Below, one piece after another: positions 1-7,423 of a stretch of DNA of 10,745 nucleotides. The first letter of the stretch is position 1, and the number at the start of each line of letters is the position of its first letter. The DNA comes from an uncultured Lachnospiraceae bacterium (lineage in GTDB: Bacteria > Bacillota > Clostridia > Lachnospirales > Lachnospiraceae), in NCBI GenBank assembly GCA_902797015.1, contig CADBRG010000179.1, positions 1 through 10,745 of the forward strand, written 5' to 3'. A model generated the notes under the pieces. The model was not told where the DNA came from, searched no databases, and worked only from the letters and a program-made list of their open reading frames with translations. The position numbers and the translations under genes were made by a program.

Positions 1-1659
1 AGATGCATTTTCATGCGACTTGCGGACTGTTGCATTGGCATCATTTCTGTATAATGCCGCGGCACGTTCTGCCGGTACATCCATCATTGCATGGACTGCT
101 GCCGGCTGGTGTGGCTGTCCGCCGCCGTTCACACAGCCACCCGGGCATGCCATGATTTCAACGAACTGATAATCTGCTTCTCCTGACTTGATCTTCGTCA
201 ATAATGCATTGGCATTTGCAAGGCCGGAGGCTACAGCTACTTTTATTGCCTTTCCGTCGATGTCTATTGCAGCCTCCTTAATTCCATTCATGCCCCGCAC
301 TTCTTTATATTCAAGCGCATCCTGTGCTTTTCCGGAAATCATTTCTGCTGCAGTCCGAAGCGCTGCTTCCATAACGCCGCCGGTTGTCCCGAAAATAACA
401 CCTGCCCCAGTTCCAAATCCAAGCGGATCATCAAACTGTGTTTTCGGATTCATCGCCTCCAGCTGAATCTCAAAATCTTTTAATAGCTTTCCGAGTTCAT
501 TTGTCGTGATCACAATGTCAACATCCGGTACGCCGGCACCGTTTTCATCATCACGAAGTCGTTCGAACTTCTTTGCTGTACACGGCATAACACTGACTGT
601 AACGATGTTCTCTTTTGCAATTCCTTCTTTTTGCGCAATATATGATTTGATGATCGCTCCCTGCATCTGATGCGGCGATTTGCATGACGAAATATTATCC
701 AGCATATCAGGATAAAAATGTTCTGCATATTTGATCCAGCCCGGGCAGCATGACGTGATCATCGGCAAAATGCCATCTCCGTTCATCCGTTCGAGCAATT
801 CGTTTGCTTCTTCCATGATCGTCAGATCCGCACCGAATTTTGTGTCAAACACCTTGTCAAATCCGGCATCTCTTAAAGCTTCTGCAATTCTGCCCTCTAC
901 ATCTACTCCGATCGGAAATTCATATGTTTCTCCCAATGCAGCACGTACCGCTGGTGCAACCTGGACGACAACATATTTCTCAGGATCTTCCAGTGCAGCT
1001 TTTACTTCTTCCGTCTGATCCTTTTCCGTCAACGCTCCAACCGGGCAGACCGCAACGCACTGACCACAATTTACACAGCTTGCTGCTGCCAGGCCCTTTG
1101 GTGACGACGGCGTAATCTCTGCTTCCATTCCCTCACCGGTACAGGTAATTGCAGATACTGCCTGCATTTTTGCACAGACATTGATGCATCTCTTACAGCG
1201 AATACATTTGTTGTTATCACGAACCAATACTTTTGAAGAAAGATCCAGTTCTTCAAGATCCTTCATCGGAAGTTCCGGCTCGTTTGTAAAACCGTATTCA
1301 TGCAATAATGTCTGCAGTTCACAGCTCGAAGACCGGAAGCAGTAAATGCATGATTTGTTATGCTTTTTCAATATTTTGGCAAGTGCTTCTTTTCTAGCTG
1401 CGATTACCGGTTCCGACATCGTCCGGATTTCCATGCCTTCCTTCACACGCACTTTTGAGGCATTTACAAGCTCTCCGTCAGCTTCAACAACGCATACGCC
1501 GCTTTCATCGATATCAACTACGCCTTTCAGGTAATACAGTGTCGGGATCCTTACCTGCAGAGGTTCCTGTGCCAGCTTCTGTGTTTCAAAGGAAGCTGCA
1601 AGGATGGTTGCACCTTTGGTTACACAATAATCTCTGTCATTTATTTTTATTGCTGTCAT
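1..1659 (-). CDS. hydA: [FeFe]-hydrogenase catalytic subunit, 3' end cut by window edge
   Basis: This enzyme interconverts H2 with protons and electrons at an H-cluster, in the cytoplasm. The 553 residues present contain all three H-cluster motifs: TSCCPGW (302-308), MPCTAKKFE (358-366) and the L3 motif at 501-516 with Cys504, Cys508 and the GGGQP end. Upstream lie a His-Cys [4Fe-4S] motif (His100, Cys104, Cys107, Cys113) and two ferredoxin-like [4Fe-4S] motifs (Cys152/155/158/162 and Cys195/198/201/205). The layout matches the ~574-residue Clostridium pasteurianum CpI type from memory, so probably only a few dozen residues lie outside the window; a longer C-terminal extension cannot be excluded. 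The N-terminal ~80 residues keep the [2Fe-2S] fold pattern but only one of four cluster cysteines (Cys56); the others read Tyr42, Ser53 and Ser68. The ATG lies 4 bp after the flavoprotein stop, with AGGAGG inside that gene's last codons, so translation is probably coupled. No NADH-linked HydB/HydC-type partner or maturase gene is in the window. Confidence 0.95.
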   Translation of the reverse strand, partial: MTAIKINDRDYCVTKGATILAASFETQKLAQEPLQVRIPTLYYLKGVVDIDESGVCVVEADGELVNASKVRVKEGMEIRTMSEPVIAARKEALAKILKKHNKSCIYCFRSSSCELQTLLHEYGFTNEPELPMKDLEELDLSSKVLVRDNNKCIRCKRCINVCAKMQAVSAITCTGEGMEAEITPSSPKGLAAASCVNCGQCVAVCPVGALTEKDQTEEVKAALEDPEKYVVVQVAPAVRAALGETYEFPIGVDVEGRIAEALRDAGFDKVFDTKFGADLTIMEEANELLERMNGDGILPMITSCCPGWIKYAEHFYPDMLDNISSCKSPHQMQGAIIKSYIAQKEGIAKENIVTVSVMPCTAKKFERLRDDENGAGVPDVDIVITTNELGKLLKDFEIQLEAMNPKTQFDDPLGFGTGAGVIFGTTGGVMEAALRTAAEMISGKAQDALEYKEVRGMNGIKEAAIDIDGKAIKVAVASGLANANALLTKIKSGEADYQFVEIMACPGGCVNGGGQPHQPAAVHAMMDVPAERAAALYRNDANATVRKSHENAS

Positions 1660-1663
1660 ATCC

Positions 1664-3490
1664 TTACTTCGCCTCCTGCTTCTGCATTGCTTCTGCCATT
1701 CTTTTTTGTGCCTCTAAATAAACCGGAGCCAATGGGTTATCCGGCACATAGAATTCCTCTTTCTGTCCTTCCGGAATCTGATATCCCTGCGGACGGATCG
1801 GGTACTTCCATAACGGGATATCTTCTTTGAAGAGTTCCATTTCGCCGTCTTCTCCCTGACGCAGATGGATCCAGTACAGACAGTTCTCGTTATCCATTTG
1901 CGGATACTCCATACGATAATGCGGATACATCTGTCCTCTGGATTCTTTTCTCTCTCTTGCAGCACGGAATACCATTTCCAGGCAGAGCACATTATCAGCT
2001 GCTTCCAGGCATTTTGCGAGCGTATGCGGATCATTTGCTGTCAGTTCCGGAATGAGTTTCTTCATTTCCTCTACTTCATCCAGAACACTCTGAATACTTT
2101 CATCTGTCTTTGTGATCAGCTTATCTGTCTGGAAAATATAACGTTCGATTCGGTCAAAGATCTCCTTCGGTTTATGTGTTGTATTCCGATTCAGCGGCGC
2201 ATAGATTTTCTCTTTCATCTTTGCAACCTGTGTAAGATCAAGTTCTTCAAAATCGTGTGTTTCTGTAAATGCAACCACACTCGGTGCTGCCATCAATGAC
2301 GTAGTGGTCGCATTTCCAAGGCCGTCTCCGCGGGTCCATCCGAAATAGCATGCGCCCTGTCCGGTTACTTTGCCAACTGCCCACAGTCCTTCCACATTTG
2401 TTTTATAATCCATATCTACATGGATCGGCTCTACCTGCAGCACCATCTTAATGGTCATCTCCGGGGTCAGACCTACATCGCCAAATGAGCGGATCGTCTT
2501 TTTGAAAACATGCTCTTCCCACTGCATCTTGTCATCAAGCATTCGCATCAGCATGGTATGTCCCTGACCGCCAAAAATCGCACGGACTTCATCCGGGTGT
2601 TCCAGATCGCACCACAGCGGACCATTGCCCTGTTTAACCTCTTCGAGCATTCCCATAACCAGCTCAGTAGATACTTCATAAAGGGTTTGATCTCCACAAT
2701 ATTTTTTTGTAACATTTTCACCTTTCTGGTTATATACCAGGTTGAAAGCGCCATAAATCGGTGTGTTTGTCTTTTTGAATACGACATCCGTCTGTGTTGA
2801 GAACTCCGGATTACTCATGACTGCGCCTGCACGATATGCAGCTCCGACACCGGTTCCGTATCCCATAAATTCCAGTCCGATCTTCTTAAAATGACATCCC
2901 TGTGTTGCCAGAACGACTGTCTTTGCCTGGAAGATCCGGCATTCTCCGGAATCCATATCAAAACCGATCGATCCGATCACTCTTCCGTTTTTCCCCGTCA
3001 GAAGTTCAAAGACATTGACGCGGGACAGCAGACGAACGCCGCATTTGAGTGCAAACGCACGCAGGGACCGGTTAATGTTAATCTCCACACCGGCGCAATC
3101 CATTCCCGGAACCATATCAAAGTATGTTACATTGCCATCTTCATCTACAGATGTTTTTACACCACAATGCTGCATATACTCAACGTTGTCACGCTGTACT
3201 TCCAAATATTTCATCAGAAAGATCTGGTCATTCAAAAACTCTGTGTGCGCATGCACCTGATAACACATTGCCATCGGGATTGCTTCCGGCTCTTTCCTGG
3301 TTGCACGGATACCGTTTCCGGCTTTTGTCGCCTGCCCTGTCCATCCGATCACACCTTTGTCGATTACAAGAACATCCAGATCCGGATTCATCTCTTTCGT
3401 TTTAATCGCCAGTGTCAGACCGGAAATGCTTCCGCCAACGATCAGAATGTCTGACTGGTATAACTTCCCATAATCTTTGATCTCACCCAT
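1664..3490 (-). CDS. FAD-dependent oxidoreductase, fumarate reductase/AprA-like flavoprotein
   Basis: A 608-residue flavoprotein of the succinate dehydrogenase/fumarate reductase/adenylylsulfate reductase superfamily, without a signal peptide or FMN-binding domain, so probably cytoplasmic. The N-terminal dinucleotide fold reads DILIVGGSISGL (14-25), with Ser21 where the family normally has the second Gly of GxGxxG. VVLATQG (192-198) is the second FAD motif. GLWAVGKVTG (368-377) followed by Arg387 and GLGNA is the C-terminal FAD/active-site segment, with His357 just before it. The C-terminal domain has the family-typical RKESRG (514-519) followed by a Tyr-rich YRMEYP. The QFHPT motif of true fumarate reductases is absent; the equivalent stretch after GAVMSN reads PEFSTQTD (228-235). 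It follows the ferredoxin gene by 3 bp, with its ribosome binding site (GGAGG) inside that gene, and precedes the hydrogenase. This suggests an AprAB-like flavin/FeS heterodimer exchanging electrons with the hydrogenase. The substrate is unknown; automatic labels such as fumarate or adenylylsulfate reductase would be unsafe. Confidence 0.9.
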   Translation of the reverse strand: MGEIKDYGKLYQSDILIVGGSISGLTLAIKTKEMNPDLDVLVIDKGVIGWTGQATKAGNGIRATRKEPEAIPMAMCYQVHAHTEFLNDQIFLMKYLEVQRDNVEYMQHCGVKTSVDEDGNVTYFDMVPGMDCAGVEININRSLRAFALKCGVRLLSRVNVFELLTGKNGRVIGSIGFDMDSGECRIFQAKTVVLATQGCHFKKIGLEFMGYGTGVGAAYRAGAVMSNPEFSTQTDVVFKKTNTPIYGAFNLVYNQKGENVTKKYCGDQTLYEVSTELVMGMLEEVKQGNGPLWCDLEHPDEVRAIFGGQGHTMLMRMLDDKMQWEEHVFKKTIRSFGDVGLTPEMTIKMVLQVEPIHVDMDYKTNVEGLWAVGKVTGQGACYFGWTRGDGLGNATTTSLMAAPSVVAFTETHDFEELDLTQVAKMKEKIYAPLNRNTTHKPKEIFDRIERYIFQTDKLITKTDESIQSVLDEVEEMKKLIPELTANDPHTLAKCLEAADNVLCLEMVFRAARERKESRGQMYPHYRMEYPQMDNENCLYWIHLRQGEDGEMELFKEDIPLWKYPIRPQGYQIPEGQKEEFYVPDNPLAPVYLEAQKRMAEAMQKQEAK

Positions 3491-3493
3491 CTC

Positions 3494-3787
3494 TTATCTG
3501 CCTCCTTCCAGATCTGCCTCTGTAATATGTCCCGCGCTGAACTCAAGCGGATCTACCTGCAATGTTGCGATCGGATAAATGTCGATCACATTATTCAGGC
3601 ATTCCATTTCGCACTGCAGGCACAAAACACATTCATCCGGATATTTCGGAATCGCGCAGTTCTTTTCCTTGTCCCAATGCCATACATTTTCCATGCATCT
3701 CCGAATACAGTGACGGCATCCGCAGCACCTGTCCGTATCCACCTGAAATCTTACACTTTGCTGTTGTCCTCTGTTTTCAACAATCAC
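3494..3787 (-). CDS. 2x[4Fe-4S] ferredoxin-type electron-transfer subunit
   Basis: A 97-residue protein with two complete CxxCxxCxxxC motifs: Cys21/24/27/31 and Cys53/56/59/63. It should carry two [4Fe-4S] clusters and pass electrons between the flavoprotein encoded 3 bp downstream and a partner, most simply the co-transcribed hydrogenase. Neither motif is followed by the Pro usual in clostridial ferredoxins (CM and CL instead of CP). Cys22 and Cys44 are additional cysteines. The segment NVWHWDKEKN between the clusters, rich in Trp, recalls beta subunits of AprB-like flavin/FeS complexes. A tail of about 35 residues without cysteines follows the second motif and could dock onto the flavoprotein. 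The start is GTG at 3787, chosen because AGGAGG lies 7 nt upstream and no better ATG exists. The gene begins 30 bp after the hydrolase stop. Confidence 0.92.
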   Translation of the reverse strand: MIVENRGQQQSVRFQVDTDRCCGCRHCIRRCMENVWHWDKEKNCAIPKYPDECVLCLQCEMECLNNVIDIYPIATLQVDPLEFSAGHITEADLEGGR

Positions 3788-3792
3788 AAATA

Positions 3793-3800
3793 CCCCTCCT
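3793..3800 (-). promoter_or_regulatory. Strong ribosome binding site of the ferredoxin gene
   Basis: On the minus strand this reads AGGAGGGG, followed by TATTT and then GTG. The near-perfect Shine-Dalgarno match at correct spacing is what fixes the unusual GTG start of the ferredoxin gene. It could also raise ferredoxin output relative to the upstream hydrolase, which has a weaker AGAGGT site. Confidence 0.8.
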
Positions 3801-3817
3801 TTTCTCTTTGACCGTTT

Positions 3818-5599
3818 CTATTTGTTGTTTGGAATGATCGGTAACAGGATATGTGACGGATGTGTGCCATCACGGTAAATATCATGTCTTACTGTTGCAT
3901 TCCTGCAAATATGATATGGTATATATTCTGTCTTACCGACACAGTTTGCTCCATCCGGCAAATCCAGACAGGAGATTTCCACACAGATCCGATGTCCTGC
4001 TTTAAACGTATGGCAAACAGACATGACTTCCACGTTATACTCATTGATTTCTCCCGGAACGACCATTTTCTGTGCTTCTTTCGTCAGTTTGTGCCAAGGT
4101 TTATACGGCACGGATAATTCCTCATCCAGTTCTCTCATAGACGCTTTCAGCATACCTTTCGTCAGATACTGTTCCGGCAGATCCGGGATTTCCTGCTCTC
4201 CTTCACGTCCGGTCCGTTCCGATCCGCCCGGACCAAGGTCTTTCAAAACTACAAACCAGTTTGTATCAACATCATCAATAGATGCCCAGAACGTTGCGCT
4301 GATCGGTCCGGCTATTGTCACATCTTCAGCAAGCGGATCTGTCATGTAACGCAGCTTCTGAATCTGATTTGTCAATGTCGGCGGCATCTGAACAAACGTA
4401 TCCGGGATATTGGCGCCGTCAAATGCGTCCGGATCAACCGGATCCCATCTGAGCCGTTCCCAGCATTCCAGATACAACGGCGTCCATTCCGTCTCCGGAA
4501 CCGGCCAGTTTTCTGCATAGCGCCATTTATTTTCTCCTGTCACCCAGTAACGGACAGGCGGTTCTTCCATGATCCCTGTGTCAATCCCTTTCAGCCAGTA
4601 GTCATACCACTTCATCATTTCATTATGAAGCTCCAGCTGATGGAACGGCCGCTCCTGGTGTGCCGGTCCGCCTAATGAGAGCTTTTTCGGAATATCGTGC
4701 AGCTCATGCCACCAGTTCTGAGCTCCCTGCCAGTGGAAATGATAATCGATCGCATATTGTCCCGATCCCGTATAAACAGGGATCTTAATCTGATCAATCT
4801 TCTCTCTGCACATTGGCTCAAACAATTCTGGCTGATCGTATGGATACAACAATGTCTGGAACGCCATCCCAAATGGATTTTTCTGTCCTTTCAATGTAAG
4901 CCAGTTATAGTAGTTTTTATACATCTGGTAATCCGGATTCTTCATCGCCTGTTCCCATAACGGCTGAATCTCTTCAGGGAGTTCCGGCGGTGCTCCGATC
5001 GACATATGATCAACGCCCATATGATCGAGATGATAAAACAGAGTATTTAATACGCCTCCCAGATTCATTTCCCTGAAGAATCCGTAACACCACCCCGGAT
5101 CCTGCGGAAAAATCGCTTTCAGATGTGGGGGCTGCGCAGCTGCCGCAAAAAGCTGATGAACGCCGAAATTCGATAACCCTACCATACCGATATTCCCGTC
5201 ACACCAGTCCTGCTCTGCCATCCACTCAATCAGATCATAATGATCCCAGCGTGCCGTGATCGCTGTCCCTTCTCCGGACTTTCCGGTTCCGCGTGCCTGT
5301 GCGATCACATGAACATATCCACGTGAAGTAATAAATTTCGTATCCCCGCACTCTATATTTCCAAACCAGAAGTGTGACCAGCTCGGTTGTGCAGGCATCG
5401 CTGCCGTATAATCCGCATCCAGAAGATCTTTATTGTGCTGTCCAATTGAAAGCAGAGCCGGAAAAGCGCCATCTGCATCCGGCAGATTGATATCAACACA
5501 CAGCTCCACACCATCCCGCATTTTGACATAGACATCTTTCATCCGTCTCATTCCGTGATACAGTACCGGCGCCTTGTAAGGCTTGAATTCTTTTCTCAT
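3818..5599 (-). CDS. CocE/NonD family alpha/beta hydrolase (X-Pro dipeptidyl-peptidase-like)
   Basis: A 593-residue serine hydrolase that should cleave an ester or amide bond. There is no signal peptide, so it is probably cytoplasmic. The N-terminal catalytic domain (about 1-340) has RGTGKSGEG (103-111), typical of the family around the oxyanion region, and the nucleophile elbow GLSNFG with Ser143. The likely catalytic His is His314 in GPAHQERPFH. The acid residue is less clear: the usual GWYD-type motif reads GSGQYAID here, leaving Asp285 as the best candidate. The stretch WYDYWLKGIDTGIMEEPPV (331-349) followed by ENKWR is characteristic of one CocE subtype. Residues about 370-593 match the beta-jelly-roll PepX C-terminal domain. 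The chosen ATG has AGAGGT 8 nt upstream; an in-frame ATG at 5662 would add 21 residues but would cross the regulatory repeats. It is the first gene of the operon, so it probably generates or activates the compound handled by the redox enzymes. Confidence 0.9.
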   Translation of the reverse strand: MRKEFKPYKAPVLYHGMRRMKDVYVKMRDGVELCVDINLPDADGAFPALLSIGQHNKDLLDADYTAAMPAQPSWSHFWFGNIECGDTKFITSRGYVHVIAQARGTGKSGEGTAITARWDHYDLIEWMAEQDWCDGNIGMVGLSNFGVHQLFAAAAQPPHLKAIFPQDPGWCYGFFREMNLGGVLNTLFYHLDHMGVDHMSIGAPPELPEEIQPLWEQAMKNPDYQMYKNYYNWLTLKGQKNPFGMAFQTLLYPYDQPELFEPMCREKIDQIKIPVYTGSGQYAIDYHFHWQGAQNWWHELHDIPKKLSLGGPAHQERPFHQLELHNEMMKWYDYWLKGIDTGIMEEPPVRYWVTGENKWRYAENWPVPETEWTPLYLECWERLRWDPVDPDAFDGANIPDTFVQMPPTLTNQIQKLRYMTDPLAEDVTIAGPISATFWASIDDVDTNWFVVLKDLGPGGSERTGREGEQEIPDLPEQYLTKGMLKASMRELDEELSVPYKPWHKLTKEAQKMVVPGEINEYNVEVMSVCHTFKAGHRICVEISCLDLPDGANCVGKTEYIPYHICRNATVRHDIYRDGTHPSHILLPIIPNNK

Positions 5600-5638
5600 C
5601 TGTTTTACCTCTGTTCGTTTCCATTTTGTTTTGATGAT

Positions 5639-5657
5639 TGCTAAATAAAACTTAGCA
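5639..5657. repeat. Perfect 6-bp inverted repeat TGCTAA-N7-TTAGCA
   Basis: TGCTAA (5639-5644) and TTAGCA (5652-5657) are perfect reverse complements separated by 7 bp. It lies about 40 bp before the hydrolase start, in the likely mRNA leader. It is a possible operator half-site pair or a small leader hairpin; no T-run follows, so it is not a terminator. Chance occurrence is possible. Confidence 0.35.
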
Positions 5658-5660
5658 GGC

Positions 5661-5688
5661 ACGGATTATTTTGGGATTAGTACGGATT
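5661..5688. repeat. Two direct ACGGATT repeats one 21-bp step apart
   Basis: ACGGATT occurs at 5661-5667 and again at 5682-5688, a 21-bp step equal to about two helical turns, so both copies face the same side of the DNA. GGATTA also recurs at 5675-5680 between them, and a related ACGAATC lies at 5729-5735. This is the arrangement expected for a dimeric or cooperative regulator; PucR is the obvious candidate. The role is inferred from position only. Confidence 0.4.
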
Positions 5689-5696
5689 TACGATTT

Positions 5697-5725
5697 TTTT
5701 TAAATTATTGGTATCAAATAAACAA
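5697..5725 (-). promoter_or_regulatory. Possible sigma-A-type promoter of the hydrolase-hydrogenase operon
   Basis: On the minus strand TTGTTT (5720-5725) is followed after 17 bp by TAAAAA (5697-5702). Both boxes are imperfect, so this is tentative. If correct, transcription would start near 5690 and the ACGGATT repeats would lie just downstream of the start. An imperfect 17-bp palindrome (5705-5721, TTATT and AATAA outer arms) sits in the spacer and could be an operator. Confidence 0.3.
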
Positions 5726-5794
5726 GACACGAATCTGTATGTTTGTTATCCTTAGATTGGAGAAAAAATGTTTTTTTTAAAAGAGGTCATCTGT

Positions 5795-7342
5795 ATGTTT
5801 ATCAACATGAAAGAAATAACATCTTTATTCAGCAGCTTTGATACCTATCTGTATGGCGGTACATCCGGTCAGTGTCTATGCGGATTTCGTGAAACAGATT
5901 TCTCTGCGACTTCCTGCAGCCCGTATATTCTGTACGTAACCGATGATCCTTTTCTGATTGCCGGATTCCATCCGGAAAATGATATCCATTACCTTTTGTG
6001 CAGTAATACCTCATCTGACAAGACAAATATCCCTGAAGACGCATTGATCCATTGTTTACAGGTAAATGAATGTTCGGTAGCAACAGCTGTACAACTACTG
6101 GAATCCTTTTTTATTGAAGCATGCGGAAGAGGCCTGTATGCAGAATCTCTACTAAAAATACTGTTTGCAGAAGACGGTATTCAGGCTATGATTGACATTT
6201 CCTATTCCGTATTTTTCAATCCCTTAATGGTTTTCGATGCCGGATATCACCTGATTGCGGCAAATTGGGAGGAAGTATCCGCTTCTCCTGTCGGAAAGCG
6301 GATCGTTGAAAACGGCGGCTTTTCAGAATCGGAATTTGAACTGGCCAACAACAATGACCATATACATAAGAAGCTGATGCGCAGTGAAACTCCAATCCGC
6401 ATCAAACATCCTGAATTGGCATTTGAACAGATGCTCTGCCCGATCAGCACCGATAAAGATGTCGGACATATTGTCCTCAACGCTCTGGATCGTCCGATTC
6501 AGCCACACGATGCAGATTATCTGCTTCTTCTGCAAAAAGCGATCGATCAGCAAATGAAGAAAGATGAGTTTATTCAGAATAACAGGGGATTTCATTATGA
6601 GTACTTTATCAGAGATCTCCTCGACGGAAAAATCGCTGTTCCCATGCATCATATGAATCATATGGATTATGTAGGAGAAGAATTTTCCAATACTCTGTAT
6701 TGTCTCGTAGTGGAAACAGCCAGAAGCTCCAGTACGCTTAACACGCTCCATATCCGGGCGGAATTTGAGCGTCTTTTCCCGAGCGCGAAGACTTTGCTTT
6801 ATAACGGAGAGATTGTAGTTATTATCAATCAAACAAATCAAAAAGAACTAGCAGATGATGAGATAAAAAAACTCCACCAGATATGTGTTGATCATGGAAT
6901 CTATGCCGGCCTGAGCAACCGATTTGAAGAAATCACATGTCTGTCAGAATACTATAAGCAGGCTCTGCGCGCCATAGAGCTTGGTGTATACCAGGAAGAC
7001 AAGCCTGCCTTATTTCTGTATAAAGATTACTACATGCAGCATCTGACGAATCTGTTTACACAAAAGGAGTCTCCGGATACATTTTGTCATCCTAAAATGA
7101 AAATGCTCTTTGCCTATGACAAAGAGCACGATACAGATCTTGCCAGATCTCTTTATATGTATCTTGTAAATGAACGTAACTATTCTGCCACAGCCGATGC
7201 TTTATTCATCCATAGAAATACTCTGATCTACAGGATTAAACGTATTAATCAGATGATTTCTGTTGATTATAATGATTATCATGAAAGACAGTATCTGATT
7301 TTATCATATAAGCTCAACTGTGCGCTGATGGATTTTCATTAA
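5795..7342 (+). CDS. PucR/CdaR-type transcriptional regulator with C-terminal helix-turn-helix
   Basis: A 515-residue one-component regulator. Its last ~65 residues carry the PucR helix-turn-helix signature, including SATADALFIHRNTLIYRIKR, where the IHRNTLIYRIKRI core is diagnostic. The middle of the protein (FFNPLMVFDAGYHLIAAN and about 110 residues after it) resembles the GAF/PAS-like ligand-sensing part of such regulators. FHYEYFIRDLLDG and the later GLSNRFEEITCLSEYYKQA match the CdaR GGDEF-like linker. The first ~110 residues match no domain that I recognise and may bind the inducer. The ATG at 5795 is preferred because GAGGT lies 7-8 nt upstream. An in-frame ATG at 5768 with GGAG 5 nt upstream would add nine residues, and the choice is not settled. 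It is transcribed away from the hydrolase operon, the usual position of a local regulator, and probably senses that pathway's substrate or product. Confidence 0.9.
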   Translation: MFINMKEITSLFSSFDTYLYGGTSGQCLCGFRETDFSATSCSPYILYVTDDPFLIAGFHPENDIHYLLCSNTSSDKTNIPEDALIHCLQVNECSVATAVQLLESFFIEACGRGLYAESLLKILFAEDGIQAMIDISYSVFFNPLMVFDAGYHLIAANWEEVSASPVGKRIVENGGFSESEFELANNNDHIHKKLMRSETPIRIKHPELAFEQMLCPISTDKDVGHIVLNALDRPIQPHDADYLLLLQKAIDQQMKKDEFIQNNRGFHYEYFIRDLLDGKIAVPMHHMNHMDYVGEEFSNTLYCLVVETARSSSTLNTLHIRAEFERLFPSAKTLLYNGEIVVIINQTNQKELADDEIKKLHQICVDHGIYAGLSNRFEEITCLSEYYKQALRAIELGVYQEDKPALFLYKDYYMQHLTNLFTQKESPDTFCHPKMKMLFAYDKEHDTDLARSLYMYLVNERNYSATADALFIHRNTLIYRIKRINQMISVDYNDYHERQYLILSYKLNCALMDFH

Positions 7343-7423
7343 TAACGGCACATATGTATCCAATCACATCGATGATTGAAGAATTCCTGCAACGTCTGAA
7401 AAAAGTGAATGAACATGAAGAAA

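Larger units (their letters stand above)
5600..5794. promoter_or_regulatory. Divergent control region between hydrolase operon and pucR-type gene
   Basis: About 170-195 bp separate the two divergently read start codons. The stretch is AT-rich and holds several repeated or palindromic elements, listed separately, which makes it the probable binding region of the adjacent PucR-type regulator. It contains no coding sequence apart from possible short N-terminal extensions of the two flanking genes. No convincing plus-strand promoter could be chosen by eye. Confidence 0.6.

Noticed and set aside
1..1659. NADH-linked electron-bifurcating hydrogenase (HydABC type)
   Set aside because: No NuoE/NuoF-like partner gene in the window and the neighbours are a flavoprotein and ferredoxin; the C-terminus is off the edge, so this is not excluded fully.
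2891..3454. Plus-strand open frame of 187 codons opposite the flavoprotein gene
   Set aside because: His/Cys-rich translation with no family resemblance, fully antisense to a well-supported gene.
7361..7378. CAATCA/TGATTG inverted repeat just after the regulator gene as a terminator
   Set aside because: Only 6 AT-rich pairs and no following T-run.
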